Counted from the stretch's first letter, positions 33,124 to 44,544 are shown. The stretch: 64,000 nt of DNA from Henckelia pumila (GCF_033568475.1 NC_133122.1:12056201-12120200); one strand, 5' to 3'. The notes: generated from the sequence alone by a model not told the origin. Translations and numbers: made by a program.

Positions 33124-33430
33124 ATGATGAATCTTCGTAATCCACATGTTTCAATTCTCGAACAAAACAAACTTTCTGGCGCAAACTATACGGAATGGTT
33201 CCATAAGTTAAGATTGTCCTGAGCTCGGAAAAGATTTTCTAAGTGTTAGAAAAGGCTCCTCCGAAAATAGCCCCGGCTGATGTAACTTCGGAAAGGTTGG
33301 CCGAGCTAGAGAAATGGTAGAACCATGATCTCAAGGCCAAATGTTACATGCAAAGATGGACAAGTCTAAATAAGTTTGCCATCACTGCAAGAAACCCGGT
33401 TACTGGAAGCGCAACTGCAAAGAATGTATA
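33124..33430 (+). pseudogene. gag of the Angela-type copia, heavily deleted
   Basis: An ATG at 33124 opens MMNLRNPHVSILEQNKLSGA, then NYTEWFHKLRLS and a stop, the usual start of a copia gag. After about 200 bases comes a zinc knuckle, CHHCKKPGYWKRNC (33377-33418), in which the His ligand is Tyr (a C-to-T change). The normal gag is far longer, so most of the capsid domain is missing. This element cannot make its own particle. Confidence 0.75.
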
Positions 33431-33789
33431 TCGAGTAGTTACGAACTACAAAAGATATATTTTATAAATGTTTAGGATGGATGAGACCCAGTTAAGACTC
33501 GGGAATGGTTCCAGAGTTGAATCCAAAAGCTATGGGAAACATTTGTTTAATTTTGCAAAAAACAATTTTAAGCTATATTTTGAGAGAGATGTTTTTATTT
33601 GTACCAAGATTTCATTAAAACATTATTTCTTTTTCTATTCTTGATAGAGAAGATATTTCTTGAAAATTTGCGAATGAGATTTGCAATATTTACAAGAATG
33701 AATGTTTGATTTGAAATGGACAATTTAAAAATGATCTATATAACTTAAAATTAAAAGATGTTCCAATTAATTATGTTGATAATCCGGTA
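33431..33789 (+). other. Degenerate protease / pre-integrase linker of the copia
   Basis: Frame breaks prevent a continuous reading. No protease active-site motif is seen, so the protease is probably deleted. Confidence 0.4.
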
Positions 33790-34743
33790 ACAACAAATAA
33801 AAGGAAAAATGATAGTCAAAACCCGGCAAATCTTTGGCATGCTAGGCTAGGTCATATTTCCTCAAGGAGGATGAACAAGCTAGTGGGAGAGGGCATGTTT
33901 GATATGTCTGATATTAACTCTCTACCTACTTGTGAGTCCTGCCTAAAAGAAAAAATGACTAAATCTCCTTTTAAAGGAAAGCCTGAGCGTAGTCAAAATC
34001 TGTTGGATTTGATCCATACAGATGTTTGCGGACCATTTAGTATCGGTACTAAATTTGGTCACACCTACTTCATTACCTTTACTGATGATTATTCTAGGTA
34101 TGGGTATTTATATTTAATGAAATATAAGTCTGAATCATTTGAAAATTTCAAAGAATTCAAGGCTGAAGTAGAAAACAAACAAGGTAGAAGTATTAAAGCA
34201 CTTCGATCGAATCGAGGTGGAGAATACTTAAGTACCGAGTTTTTGAGCTATCTAAAAGAGAATGAGATTCTCTCTCAGTGGACTCCTCCTTTGACACCTC
34301 AGCTAAATGGTGTCTCGGAGCGTCGCAATCGAACTTTGTTGGACATGGTTCGATCTATGATGAACTTCACTGAGCTCCCTCCTTCCTTTTGGGGCTATGC
34401 ACTTGAAACGACGGTGTTGTTGTTGAACAATGTTCACACCAAAGCAGTGAATAAAACTCCATACGAGTTATGGAATGGCAAAGCTCCTAAGTATTCGTAC
34501 TTGAGGATTTGGGGAAGTCCTGCTTACGTGAAGCAGACAGTGGGAGATAAGTTGGATAGTCGATCCACCTTATGTTATTTTGTAGGATATCCGAAGAATT
34601 CAATCGGATATTATTTCTATCATCCTACTGAAACAAAAGTGTTTGTTTCGAGGAATGCCACCTTCATGGAGAAGGAGTTTTTATTAGATAAGAAAGGCAA
34701 TATGATGGAACTCGAAGAAATTCGAGAAGAACCTGAGATATAA
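33790..34743 (+). CDS. Integrase of the Angela-type copia, open but with a changed catalytic residue
   Basis: The frame is open from before 33871 to 34743. The zinc-binding region is LWHARLGHISSRRMNKL with TCESCLKEKMTKSPFKGK. The core has LLDLIHTDVCGPF (first Asp), ALRSNRGGEY and GVSERRNRTLLDMVRSMM (Glu). In functional copia integrases the second segment is SDxGGE; here that catalytic Asp is Asn, a single G-to-A change. A C-terminal segment (LRIWGSPAYVKQTVGDKLDS) follows. Integrase joins cDNA to the chromosome; this copy is probably inactive. The frame stops at 34741-34743, before the polymerase. Confidence 0.88.
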   Translation, partial: TTNKRKNDSQNPANLWHARLGHISSRRMNKLVGEGMFDMSDINSLPTCESCLKEKMTKSPFKGKPERSQNLLDLIHTDVCGPFSIGTKFGHTYFITFTDDYSRYGYLYLMKYKSESFENFKEFKAEVENKQGRSIKALRSNRGGEYLSTEFLSYLKENEILSQWTPPLTPQLNGVSERRNRTLLDMVRSMMNFTELPPSFWGYALETTVLLLNNVHTKAVNKTPYELWNGKAPKYSYLRIWGSPAYVKQTVGDKLDSRSTLCYFVGYPKNSIGYYFYHPTETKVFVSRNATFMEKEFLLDKKGNMMELEEIREEPEI

Positions 34744-36452
34744 AATAACGATCCCACACCTCAAGAACCTTCAGTGGACACGCCTACATCTAGGAGATCC
34801 GAGAGGACTTCTAGACCTCCTATTCGATATGGTCTTCTTCTTGAAGGGGATCAAGTGAACCCGACATTGGATGTGATCCAAGAAACTTCAAGGAAGCAAT
34901 TTCTGATGCGAATTCGGATTTATGGCTTGATGCTATGCAGTCGGAAATAGACTCGATGCATACAAACCAAGTTTGGCCTTTAGTAGATCCTCCCGATGGA
35001 ATTGTTCCAATAGGGTGTAAATGGATCTACAATAGAAAACTTGGGCCTGATGGCAAGGTACTAACCTACAAGGCACGATTGGTAGAAAAAGGTTATACTC
35101 AAAGACAAGGAGTTGTCTATGATGAAACCTTTTCATCAGTCGCAATGTTCAAGTCCATAAGAATCCTTATTGTCATAGCAGCATGGTATGACTATGAGAT
35201 ATGACAAATGGATGTGAAGACTGCATTTCTTAATGGAAACATTAAGGAAAAAATCTATATGATGCAGCCCGAGGGATTCACATCCATGAAAAGCGAGCAT
35301 AAGGTATGCAAGCTTCAGAGATCAATTTATGGTCTCAAACAAGCATCAAGAAGTTGGAACCAGAAATTTGATAAAACAATAAAGGACTTTGGTTTCATCA
35401 AAAACCCGGAGGAACCGTGCGTGTACAAGAAAGTAGTTAAGGATGCGGTGACATTCTTAGTGCTTTATGTTGATGATATCCTACAAATTGGGAATGACGT
35501 AGGGATGTTGCAGTCAACAAAGATATGGTTATCAGGTAGATTCTCGATGAAGGATTTGGGTGAGGCCTCCTATATTCTAAGGATACAGATCTATAGAGAT
35601 AGATCTAAGAGAATGATAGGCCTCACTCAAGCAACCTACATCGACACCATATTGAAAAGGTTTTCTATGGATGAGTCCAAGAGAGGACATCTACCTATGT
35701 GTCATGGAGTTTCTCTATCCAAGTCTATGTGTCCCAAGTCTGACGAAGAGATAGAGAAAATGACACACATACCATATGCGTCAGCCATAGGTAGTATTAT
35801 GTATGAGATGATATCTACCAGACCGGATGTAGCCTTTGCTCTGAGTGTCACGAGCAGATATCAGGCCAACCCCGGTCAAATGCATTGGAAAGCCGTGAAG
35901 GATATTTTTAAGTACTTGAGAAGGACTAAGAATATATTCATGGTTTATGGAGGAAGAGAATTGAAATTGAAAGGCTATACCGACTCTATCTTCCAAAGCG
36001 ACGTGGATGACTCAAAGTCAACCTCTGGATTTGTATTCATGCTCAATGGCGGTGCTGTCTCTTGAAAGAGTTCCAAGCAAGACACCACAACGGATTCCAC
36101 CACTGAGGCAGAATACATTGCAGCATCAGCTGCTGCTAAAGAGGCCATTTGGATGAGGAATTTCGTCCAAGAGTTGGGTGTAATTCCTGAAGCTGTTGGT
36201 CCAGTTCCGGTGTACTGCGACAACACTGGTGCCGTTGCTCAGGAAAAGGAACCAAGGTCTCATCAAAGATCCAAACACGTACTGAGGAAATACCACATCA
36301 TCCGGGAGATTGTGGAAAGAGGAGACATCACTGTCGAGAGAGTGGTCTCTACAGACAATATCGCTGATCCACTTACTAAGCCCGTGCCAGGACCATTGTT
36401 TGACAAACATCGCGAAGCAATGGGATTACGTAGTATGACTAGTTGGCTTTAG
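34744..36452 (+). pseudogene. Reverse transcriptase and RNase H of the Angela-type copia
   Basis: Reverse transcriptase runs from about 34935 (MQSEIDSMHTNQVWPLVDPP) through WIYNRKLGPDGKVLTYKARL to the catalytic FLVLYVDDILQIGND (35455-35500), which is intact. RNase H follows with LKLKGYTDSIFQSDVDDSKS, TTTDSTTEAEYIAASAA and VPVYCDNTGAVAQEKEPRSH, ending SMTSWL at 36452. Two in-frame TGA stops at 35202-35204 and 36063-36065 stand where this family has Trp, each one G-to-A change. Otherwise the frame is well kept, which points to recent insertion. Confidence 0.88.
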
Positions 36453-36461
36453 GGCAAGTAG

Positions 36462-36476
36462 GAGATTGAAAGAGTG
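36462..36476 (+). other. Polypurine tract of the copia
   Basis: GGGCAAGTAGGAGAT ends at the TG of the 3' LTR, the standard copia arrangement. Confidence 0.85.
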
Positions 36477-36892
36477 GATGCCCGGTTAGCCAACTTGTGG
36501 CTAAGGGCTTTTATGACTCTATGTATAAACAATCTTTGTTTAATATAATTTACATTCATTAATGGCATTTTCTTCGTCTTTCTTCATATTGTTATATTGT
36601 GATATACTATTGTTGTTTTGATAAAGACCTTGAATATACTATACTGTAAGTAAGATGAGATAGTGAATAAAGAGAGATCACTATTATGAAACACATCTTA
36701 TAGTCACTGTATATTCTAAACAGTTCCTAGTCAATTGAGCCGTCCGCTAATAAGGATAAGGATCGCTCGAGATTGAGACTAGCATTTGTGATGCCAAGTA
36801 CCACGTTTCATTGGTAATGGACATGGAGATGTTCAAAGCATGCAAATGGATATTCATATGATGAATGATCGAACTACCCTATCACTAATAGA
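36477..36892 (+). repeat. 3' LTR of the Angela-type copia, left part
   Basis: TGAAAGAGTGGATGCCCGG onward is almost identical to the 5' LTR up to CTACCCTAT, where a CACTA element interrupts. Near identity to the 5' LTR suggests recent insertion. Confidence 0.92.
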
Positions 36893-36904
36893 ATTTTCGC
36901 ATTT

Positions 36905-37085
36905 TACTTCGGCATAATTTACTTCGGCAATTATTAATTACGAAGTAGTATGTAATAAACAACTTCGGTCATAACACAAGTGAAGTAAAAACAAATATTC
37001 AACTTCAGTATTTTAAAAAACACGGGCTTCACTTAATTTTTAAGAACATATTACTTCGGCATATATTTGTTTGCCGAAGTAAAAA
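36905..37085. repeat. Left subterminal repeat region of the CACTA
   Basis: ACTTCGG or CGAAGT motifs occur about eight times in both orientations. In CACTA elements such subterminal repeats bind the transposase. Confidence 0.75.
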
Positions 37086-37139
37086 AGGGAAAAATAAATT
37101 TTTTATTGATAAGATGTGAAGTAAATTCCTTATCTTTCC

Positions 37140-37400
37140 AACCTTCAATCAATTATTGTAGTCGACTTACAGATCGTGAAAAGCCCAAACTGCATCGATC
37201 TCCTTCTTCCAAACTCCATCGATCTCCTTCTTCAGCCCTAGCTCCCCGCCGATTGACAACTCCAGCCTTCCACCACCACCAGGAGCCGCTCGACGTCTTC
37301 CAAACTCCATCGTTCCCCTTTTTCAGCCCGAGCGCCCCGTCGATTTACAACTCCGGCCTTCAACCACCACCAGGAGCTGCTCGCCGATGGAATAATTGTA
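37140..37400 (+). other. Possible captured leader with a tandem CATCGATCTCC motif
   Basis: CTGCATCGATCTCCTTCTTC and CTCCATCGATCTCCTTCTTC stand in tandem. CT-rich sequence and a second-order repeat (CCAACTCCATCGTTCCCC, and CCACCACCAGGAGC twice) follow. It looks like plant untranslated or leader sequence taken up by the transposon. No gene is identified. Confidence 0.35.
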
Positions 37401-38256
37401 CGAATCCTTTTCTTTTCCTATCGATTCGGGTTTTAAATGTACTTTTTGGATGAGTTTTCTATTTTTTTTCCCTGAAATCGGGTTCTGTTTTTTTTTAAAA
37501 TCAATTCGGGTTTCATCTTTTTATTTTGGTTTTCAATGTTTCATTATCGTTGTTCCCTCGAAGAAACTAAAAATATGCTAATGAATCGCACATTAGTGGT
37601 ATGTGTTTAGGTATGGCCTGTGCTCGAACCACCACTTCCAGCGGAGGAAAACTCCCGATTGAAGTTAAAATTGGGTAGAGCTTGTTCCAAGCTTCATTTT
37701 GACATCAAAATTTCCAAGAAATCGTGACTTGAAGCTCGAGCCTGTCGCCCCTGTTTCTGCTATAGCTGTACGAGTTTTTGTTCTTCGATCTTCAGGTGAT
37801 TTTTCTTTGATTAAAAGTTTGATATTGCGATCAAAAAACATGGCTGGTTTCAGTCACATTCCACAGGTTTTCCGGAGATTTTGTCTTCAATTTCAGGTTG
37901 TTTTTGTTGTCATTTAGTTTAGATTCAAAATATAAATTATCAGAGCCAAACTCTATTTATTTCCAGCCCGATTCAGTTATGTTCGATTTCAGGTTGTTTT
38001 GTTGTCTTTTAATCTCATGTTTTGTTGTGTTCTGTGTACGTCACTTGCATATGTTTTGGACTCTTGTATAAATTTTAAGGGCAAGTCTGCGTTTTGGGTT
38101 TTGGGCCTCTGGCTAATCCCATGTGGCTGAGAATATTTAAAGAAATTGTAATTTGATGTGTCTTGGGTTAGCTTGAATGAAATAAATTCAAGCTTTTTAT
38201 GCATTGAGTGTTGAGCATTTGGGATTTCACCTGGGTACTGCATGCTTTTGTATATT

Positions 38257-38357
38257 AATGCAAGTAAAATATTTAGTTTGTATTTTAGTTTGTTTAGGAT
38301 ATTTAGGATATGATGAAACTGGATGCTAATAATTAGGATATGATGAAACTGGATGCG
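38257..38357 (+). repeat. Internal duplication within the CACTA, copy 1
   Basis: A 39-base stretch at 38257-38295 is identical to 40688-40726. AGGATATGATGAAACTGGAT occurs at about 38305, 38335 and 40577. The interior was therefore built by repeated copying and shuffling. Confidence 0.75.
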
Positions 38358-38639
38358 GATGAAATAAATTTTATTGGCAGCCACGGACTAAGGAAATTTA
38401 TGGTAAAAGATAGAGAGTAACACTCCTAGAATATCATAAAATGAGTATAATTTCTTTCATCGACCCTCAGAGATGGAGGACACAACAGATGATGGTAGGA
38501 AAACTCAGTCTCTGTTACTTGCTAATAGAGCTTGATTGATGGTTGTTTTTCATTTGACCCTTACTTTGGCAGGAAATGTTATTTTTGAACAGAGAGCAAA
38601 AATGGTGAATTTTTTTATTCAGAATCTATTTTGTTCATA

Positions 38640-38852
38640 GTTATTGCAATTTTAGCATCATCTGTCGGTGGCATTGACGATAAATGCGCTGCTTGCAATG
38701 CGATTGCTGTGAGTATTTGGTGCCGATTGAATAATTATTTGTGGCTCTTTGAAGTTAGTTTCTGGTATTCATTTTTGAAAATTTGAACGCGTTTACGGAA
38801 ATCTTTCTGATTTCTTTGATTGCAGGAGGAGCTGTATCTCGGACTCCTGAAA
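38640..38852 (+). pseudogene. Captured fragment of a canopy-like (MSAP/DUF3456) gene
   Basis: A hydrophobic signal-like stretch (ILFIVIAILASSVGG) leads into IDDKCAACNAIA, ending at a GT donor at 38709. After an intron of 117 bases (38709-38825, GT...AG) the frame resumes in phase as EELYLGLLK. The DDKCAAC motif and the EEL.LGLL continuation match the N-terminus of plant canopy-like saposin-B-type proteins of the secretory pathway. The match fails after about nine residues of exon 2. A frame shift in a T-run near 38612 separates a possible start codon. The kept intron shows capture from genomic DNA, not from mRNA. Confidence 0.7.
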
Positions 38853-40576
38853 ATAAGAGTTTTTGGAGGTTGTTGAATGTTGATTGGAGGCCAATGCATT
38901 GTTTAAGTTTTAGGTACTGGAAAAATGATTGGGTGGATCGTTATTTTGATGTAAGGTACAAGAGTAAAGTTAAATAAAATTGCTGAGAACTAGCTACATG
39001 GCAAATCTATGCATGAGTTTGTTTATATTTCTGAGTTGAAAGCCAAGTTCAGAACTAGGATGAAAACAAAATCAAGTGATTTACTAAGCTAAAAGTTTGA
39101 GATTTTTCACTGTGAGGGTCCATGGTACGAGAAATTGGGTTGTGAGTTACGGGATGGATAAGCCTAGATTCCAAGAACTAGTCTTATAATGTTTTTGATG
39201 ACCTGAGCTACACCCTTTGATTTGAGTTCATGCCATCTGTTGGTGGCTATAAGAACCAGGTTTTAGTTAATAATAGTTCTTTGTATTGCACTGTTGTGGA
39301 CAAAATATTACGCCGAGATACAAAGGTGGAACTCTATCAACTAGAAGGTGCAAAATTTTCTTGGTTTACTTATTGAAAAAATGACTTGCACCTTTAGTGA
39401 TCATACATTTTTAAAAAAACAGGTACCTATATTTATGCTAACCTAGAAGACACAATCATATATTGATTGATACAAACTGAAATTTCACAAGCTAATTTTT
39501 GACTATCAAGAATCATACATATTAAATTTTAGGCTCTCATAAATAAAAATTTGAATTCATCTTGATGTGTTAGTATATTTTATATGGTATTAACAATGGT
39601 AATTATTATTTTGACAGATGCAGATTGAATTTCTTTCATTAAACATCGGATGAAATTCATTGCAATTCAATGAAGTATTTGAGATGGATGGTCCCCTCGG
39701 TGCTGTTTAGTCCTCCTTTTTGCTTTCTTCTTCCTTTTTCCTATTTGTTGCTATATATGATATGGAAATGCACTGCCGAGGCTGTTAAAAGTTAATTCGT
39801 TTAGCATTTGACACCAGCGTTACTTTGATTACACAATGATTCAGAATTTTGTGTCATAGAGGGTGCATTTCCATATCAAGCAAATATTATACTTAAAAGA
39901 CGAAGAGCTGAGGGTCGAAGAAATACTTGTAATTTGTTTTGTAGTTTAATATAGGAATCTACTAGTGGCTCCAAGGCATGATCCTCTCGCATATCTGCGC
40001 GGAGTATCCCCAAGAAACGGACATGGACCTAGTTGGTTTAATTTCTTGCACATCATATATTATATATACAGATTTAATTTGGATCTAGCTAGCTAGAAGA
40101 AGCTGGATCGATCAGGAGAAGAGAAGAAGCGTTAGCTGCATATGGATCTATATATATATAGTTTGTTTTGGTATTAATAATTAATCAAGATCATTTTATG
40201 TCTAAATACTATCGGTATAACGTTTGATATATTAGCTTGCAGCAGTACTGTCTTTTTTGGGATCGATGATGAACAATGTAGTTGATTGACTTATATATGT
40301 ACGATCGAGCCAGCCGCCTTTATAATTAATTAATTAAGTACCTAGCTTGTTCCATTTATATTCTTATATATCATATATTTAAGAAGCTAGTGTTTTAATA
40401 ACCGAGAAATCAAATAATTAATATTTAAATCTTCCAGTTTAATTCCCTAGCCATATTGGCTGTGTTTAGTTTCCTTTTCTTTTCTTTTGGATGCGTGTAA
40501 TTAATTATTAGCATGCATATATATTCCTGTAATATATTCTTGGCAAAAAGGATTTCACAAACTTTTGGAATATTTA

Positions 40577-40726
40577 GGATATGATGAAACTGGATGCAGA
40601 TGAAAGAATACTTTTAAGAGGTTCAAGGGGCCTTCCCAATATCCATCATGTCAATGACACTACCATGGTAATATTTTTTCTAGTTTTAATGCAAGTAAAA
40701 TATTTAGTTTGTATTTTAGTTTGTTT
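40577..40726 (+). repeat. Internal duplication within the CACTA, copy 2, with a possible exon
   Basis: Both duplicated motifs recur here. Between them an open stretch (DADERILLRGSRGLPNIHHV) ends near a GT at 40668 and may be another captured exon. I do not recognise the source. Confidence 0.45.
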
Positions 40727-41486
40727 CTGCTGCTCTCCAGCCAATCTAAGTTCATGTAGTTGAACTGTAATGTTTCTTGTCATATATTTAAAAGGGTTAA
40801 ATATGTGCGTCAAGTTCTTTGAATTCTTCCTCTAGTTTCTCTCTATCTGTGATAGTATCCTTTTTGACAAAAATAATCCATAAAAAATGTAACCAACATA
40901 TGAAAACATATCCTCACCTCTAATTATTATTATTTTTGTTTCTTTTGTCAAATTATGTTAAATATATCATGCGCCACAGATGAGAGTCTCGTTGTGGCTG
41001 GACTACAATATCTGTTGTGATTATGTGAACTAGCATATTGGCCTTATGGATATATTAAGGGATAATTTATAGATTACATGGTTATTTTAGCCATGCAATG
41101 CTTCGTCAAATTATTGGGATATGATCATTCTGATTTTTTGATTAAAACAGCAGAAAAGGCATAAGAGAGGGAATTTTGTCATTTTATGATATTATTCCTT
41201 CTTGATTATGTAATTTTTCACGAATTGGTGTTTGGTTTCCTGAAAAAGTGGGTGCCCTGATTTTTTGTTGAGCAAGCAGCACTACTACAGTCCTATCTTT
41301 GGCTTCTCAACTAAACTGTAGTGCATGAGTTTCCAGAATTCAAGTAATCCTTTGTTTTAGAGGTGCGGGTAATCCTTTATATTTTATTGTCACTATAAAC
41401 TATTTTTTCATGGGTAAAAAACCACATTACAATTAGCTATAATTTTACCCTCTTGCATATTGGTGACTTCACATCATTAATTCAAA

Positions 41487-41541
41487 ATGAATGGAGAGAA
41501 TCTGGAAAAAGAACCTCGCATCATGGAGCTTAGGAATCAGG
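41487..41541 (+). pseudogene. Possible captured exon, source unknown
   Basis: An open stretch reading MNGENLEKEPRIMELRNQ ends in CAG followed by GTAAAG, a good splice donor. It lies about 250 bases upstream of the KH fragment and may belong to it or to a third gene. Confidence 0.3.
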
Positions 41542-41790
41542 TAAAGTTTTTGTTCTCTGAGAGGGCATATACTTTTTATTTTCTTTAGGTATTAAAAAAT
41601 TGATTTTTAGCATTAGTTGTATTTTTAGATTTTTGCAGCTCTTAGTAAGCCTCCCCATCCTTTCAAACAGTCTTTGGTTAATCTCAAGGGTTGCATCCAC
41701 AATGAACTACTTTTCATTCTAAAACTATTTATTCGAGCCACTTAAACTTCATGATAGGAAACTATTAATTTGAGTTCGTCCAGACTTTCA

Positions 41791-42150
41791 GTTTATGGAG
41801 CAGATCATGGACTTGGAAGTCGCCCTTCAGCAATAGGACATTCTGGCGGGCCTATTGTCACTCAGGTTTGGGCATGTACTTTGAATATTGCTTCTGTTCA
41901 TTGAATTTAGGAGTTGGATGTTACTGCTTGCACTATTTATTCTTGTAAATATGTCATGTTGATTCCTTGTGGCAGGTTACACAGACAATGCAAGTACCAC
42001 TTGCTTATGCAGAGGATATAATTGGAGTTCAGGGAGAAATATTGATTACATTAGACGCACTAGTGGTGACATTCTAACTGTGCAAGAGAGTAGGGGCCTG
42101 CCTGATGAAATCACCGTGGAGATAAAAAGGCACCTCTTCACAAGTTCAAC
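41791..42150 (+). pseudogene. Captured C-terminal KH-domain fragment of an RNA-binding protein
   Basis: Exon 1 (41791-41865) reads YGADHGLGSRPSAIGHSGG and PIVTQ after a TTTCAG acceptor. A GT-AG intron (41866-41975) follows. Exon 2 from 41976 reads VTQTMQVPLAYAEDIIGVQG, then after a one-base loss near 42042 continues in the next frame as YIRRTSGDILTVQESRGLPD. After a one-base gain near 42126 it continues as GTSSQVQ. This is the last KH domain of the plant HEN4/PEPPER-like KH proteins, which bind RNA; the GxxG loop is GVQG here. Two shifts and loss of the rest make it nonfunctional. Confidence 0.82.
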
Positions 42151-42289
42151 TTTCATTAGAATTTAATTTCGATTGATTTGTAATACTAAAAAATTGTATA
42201 TTAAATTTTATTTTTGAAATTTTAAATTTTGGTTTATTTATAATATTGAAAATTTTATATTATTTTTAATTTTTTTTTTGTTTTTTTGA

Positions 42290-42640
42290 ATGTCTTTTAC
42301 TTCGTCAATTAGTGAAATTGCCGAAGTATAAGCATATCTTTTGCTTTGAAAATTTCATTAAAAATCGAAGTAAAAGAATACATTTTTCTTCGGCAATTTC
42401 TTTAATTGACGAAGTATAAGCATACGTTTTACTTCGTAACTTATGAAATGAGCGAAGTAAAATATATGTTTTTACTTCGGCACCGGTCCAATTCTGCTTC
42501 CAAAAAATGACCAAATACTTCGGTAATTTAAGGTATAAGACTTCGGTGATTCAGCGAAGTAAAAAGGTACTCTATTACTTCACGTGACACTACTTCGGTA
42601 ATTAAGTGCCTACGACTTCGGTTATTAACCGAAGTCTTAA
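42290..42640. repeat. Right subterminal repeat region of the CACTA
   Basis: About fifteen ACTTCGG/CGAAGT motifs occur in alternating orientation, including a palindrome at about 42616-42636 (ACTTCGGTT ... AACCGAAGT). It is denser than the left side. Confidence 0.75.
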
Positions 42641-42661
42641 GCAATTTTTCTACTAGTGTAT

Positions 42662-44145
42662 ACGGACTTTCCAAGTGGTTATCACTTATCAAGAGGATAA
42701 AGTCTGCGGTTATGGTTGTACACCATTAGTCCTTACTACTTGAAACATCATTGAGACTCTATATGCTAGTACTGTACTTTGACTCGTTTACCGACTCTAT
42801 TGAGATCATCAGATGTCGGAATTGGGTACAGTTACGACACATATAGGATTCGATGCTTTGTTGTCAAGGATTCATCACATACTTGCGAGTGTGGATATCC
42901 TATGCTATCTGAGGAGATATTAGTGTGACGAATCTCTGGCCAGAGTACATGATGTGTTTAGGTTACTTGGTTTTCCTAGTAACACATGCGATGTCACTAT
43001 TTGATCTCCAAGATGTAATGCATAGTTATCGAATCTCGAACGACTCTCGATGCACCAACGGTTGTTGATTCGATCGGGATATATGGATGAAGGGACCGTA
43101 CTGTACGCTAGCCAAAATCTACTAGTTCTTGCAGGCACTATCAGTGATACCTAGGGAATCATGGGGCGATGTTGCTAGACGCTCTTACCATGATTCAATG
43201 GGTAAGTCGGAAATTGTTGTTCCGAGTCACAAGGAGTTGTGAGCCCACGGCTAGCTGTATCCCTGAACCATTGAGGGTCACACAAGTAATGGATTACTAA
43301 ACCACGTTGAGATAGTTAAATTTAAAGAGTTAAATTTAATGAAAGAGAAGTTGGACTTCTTAACTAAAAGGGAGTGGAATTTCCTAAAATGACATAGGGA
43401 TGGGCATTTTTGGAAATCACTGAATTCGGATTCAGAAAAATTATGTTGACTTCAAAAGATGCAGAAATAGTTTCTGTGCACATTGGTAAAATCAGTTTAT
43501 CAATCGGAGTCACGATGAATTTTATATTAATTTCTATAATAATAGGCTTGGCTAGTTGGGCTTATGTTATGGATTGTGGGCCCTAAGGAGTTAGAGTCCT
43601 AATTCAATTATAATTTAATCTAGTCTAGAAATTATCTATAAATACATGTGTAGTGTTCGAAAATTAGACACAATTCCTCTTGAAATTTTCGAATTACACA
43701 CATATATTTTCAAGGGGATTTTTCGAAAATCCTCTACTCCTTTTTGAGATAATTCAGTCTGTGATTTTTCTGAAAAATTACATTCTGAATTGACATATCA
43801 AATCTGTTTAATCTCTTCGATAAACATCTGATTGATTTCTATTGCAATCAATCAGAGGGTTTTTGTTTTCTATTCGTGGACCTAATTCCGGAGATTGATC
43901 GAGCAAGTCATCGGTTCCCGGTATTTACAAGAAGAGCAGATTAAATTATGTTGGACTCCATAATAAAGCCTTAGCTTGAAGAGGTAAAAATATTTAATTG
44001 TGAATTTATATTTTTACTTGCAAGATTTTAATCGTTAGGATTTGATACCCACGATATGGAATCGTTCCATATCAAAAATAAATTTTTAAAACTTCCGCTG
44101 CTCCGGGTATCACATCTGTGTGATCAGAGAACGCGTGTTCCAACA
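42662..44145 (+). repeat. 3' LTR of the Angela-type copia, right part
   Basis: Homology to the 5' LTR resumes at ACGGACTTTCCAAGTGG and runs to CGCGTGTTCCAACA. The TATAAATA at 43637-43644 and the hairpin at 44053-44073 are kept. It retains a ~20-base segment (ACGGCTAGCTGTATCCCTGA) that the 5' LTR has lost near 30470. Confidence 0.9.
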
Positions 44146-44150
44146 GTTAT

Positions 44151-44540
44151 CTGATTCTTGACCTCTTGTCAGTAGACGGTACACTTGCATTCATGTATAC
44201 TCATACTCTCGTGCTGAGCTTTTTATGCTCATGTCTCGTACTCTGTGTTTTTGGACACCCTATTCCATGGGGCAGGTTTGTGATTGGATGAGGCGGGTGG
44301 ATCCAAGAGGGGCTAGGCAGTGGTTGGCCAGCTGGAGCTTCGCCTAGGGTTTATTCTTATTGTATTGGGTTGATACAGTATTCGATTTGGTTGTATAACT
44401 ATTTGAGTATTTGCAGATTCTTTTCCTTGGGATTGTATTCGGTTTTTTGTTTTCGCAGCTTAATTCTGGTTTACTGTTTGATTAAGTTAATTGCATGCCT
44501 AAGTTCTGTTTAGTAGGTGATCTCCGTAAGGGTCACTACA
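44151..44540 (+). repeat. 5' LTR of the second chromovirus, right part
   Basis: It continues the LTR after the copia (CTGATTCTTGACCTCTTGTC) and ends GGGTCACTACA at 44540, matching the 3' LTR end. Confidence 0.9.
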
Positions 44541-44544
44541 TTTA

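Larger units (their letters stand above)
36893..42658. mobile_element. Non-autonomous CACTA (CMC/EnSpm) transposon with captured gene fragments
   Basis: It starts CACTAATAGAATTTTCGC and ends TTTTTCTACTAGTG, so the ends are CACTA...TAGTG with imperfect inverted repeats. The 3-bp duplication TAT (36890-36892 and 42659-42661) is the size CACTA elements make. The uninterrupted 5' LTR near 29890 shows the clean target. Subterminal regions hold many ACTTCGG/CCGAAGT motifs. No transposase is seen in the 5766 bp, so movement would need a helper. The interior carries host exon fragments with introns and internal duplications. Confidence 0.9.
29471..44145 (+). mobile_element. Angela/BARE-type copia element, complete, with a CACTA nested in its 3' LTR
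   Basis: LTRs of about 1.88 kb (29471-31350 and 36477-44145 interrupted) flank a primer-binding site, a long leader, a decayed gag, a nearly open integrase-RT-RNase H region and a polypurine tract. The duplication GTTAT at 29466-29470 and 44146-44150 is exact. The sister chromovirus LTR at about 50062-50080 shows the unoccupied site. Integrase motifs and the LTR length fit the Angela/BARE lineage. Confidence 0.93.

Noticed and set aside
37067..37453. A 128-codon open frame at the left of the CACTA.
   Set aside because: It begins in subterminal repeats and crosses a CT-rich tandem motif. The peptide resembles no family I recognise.
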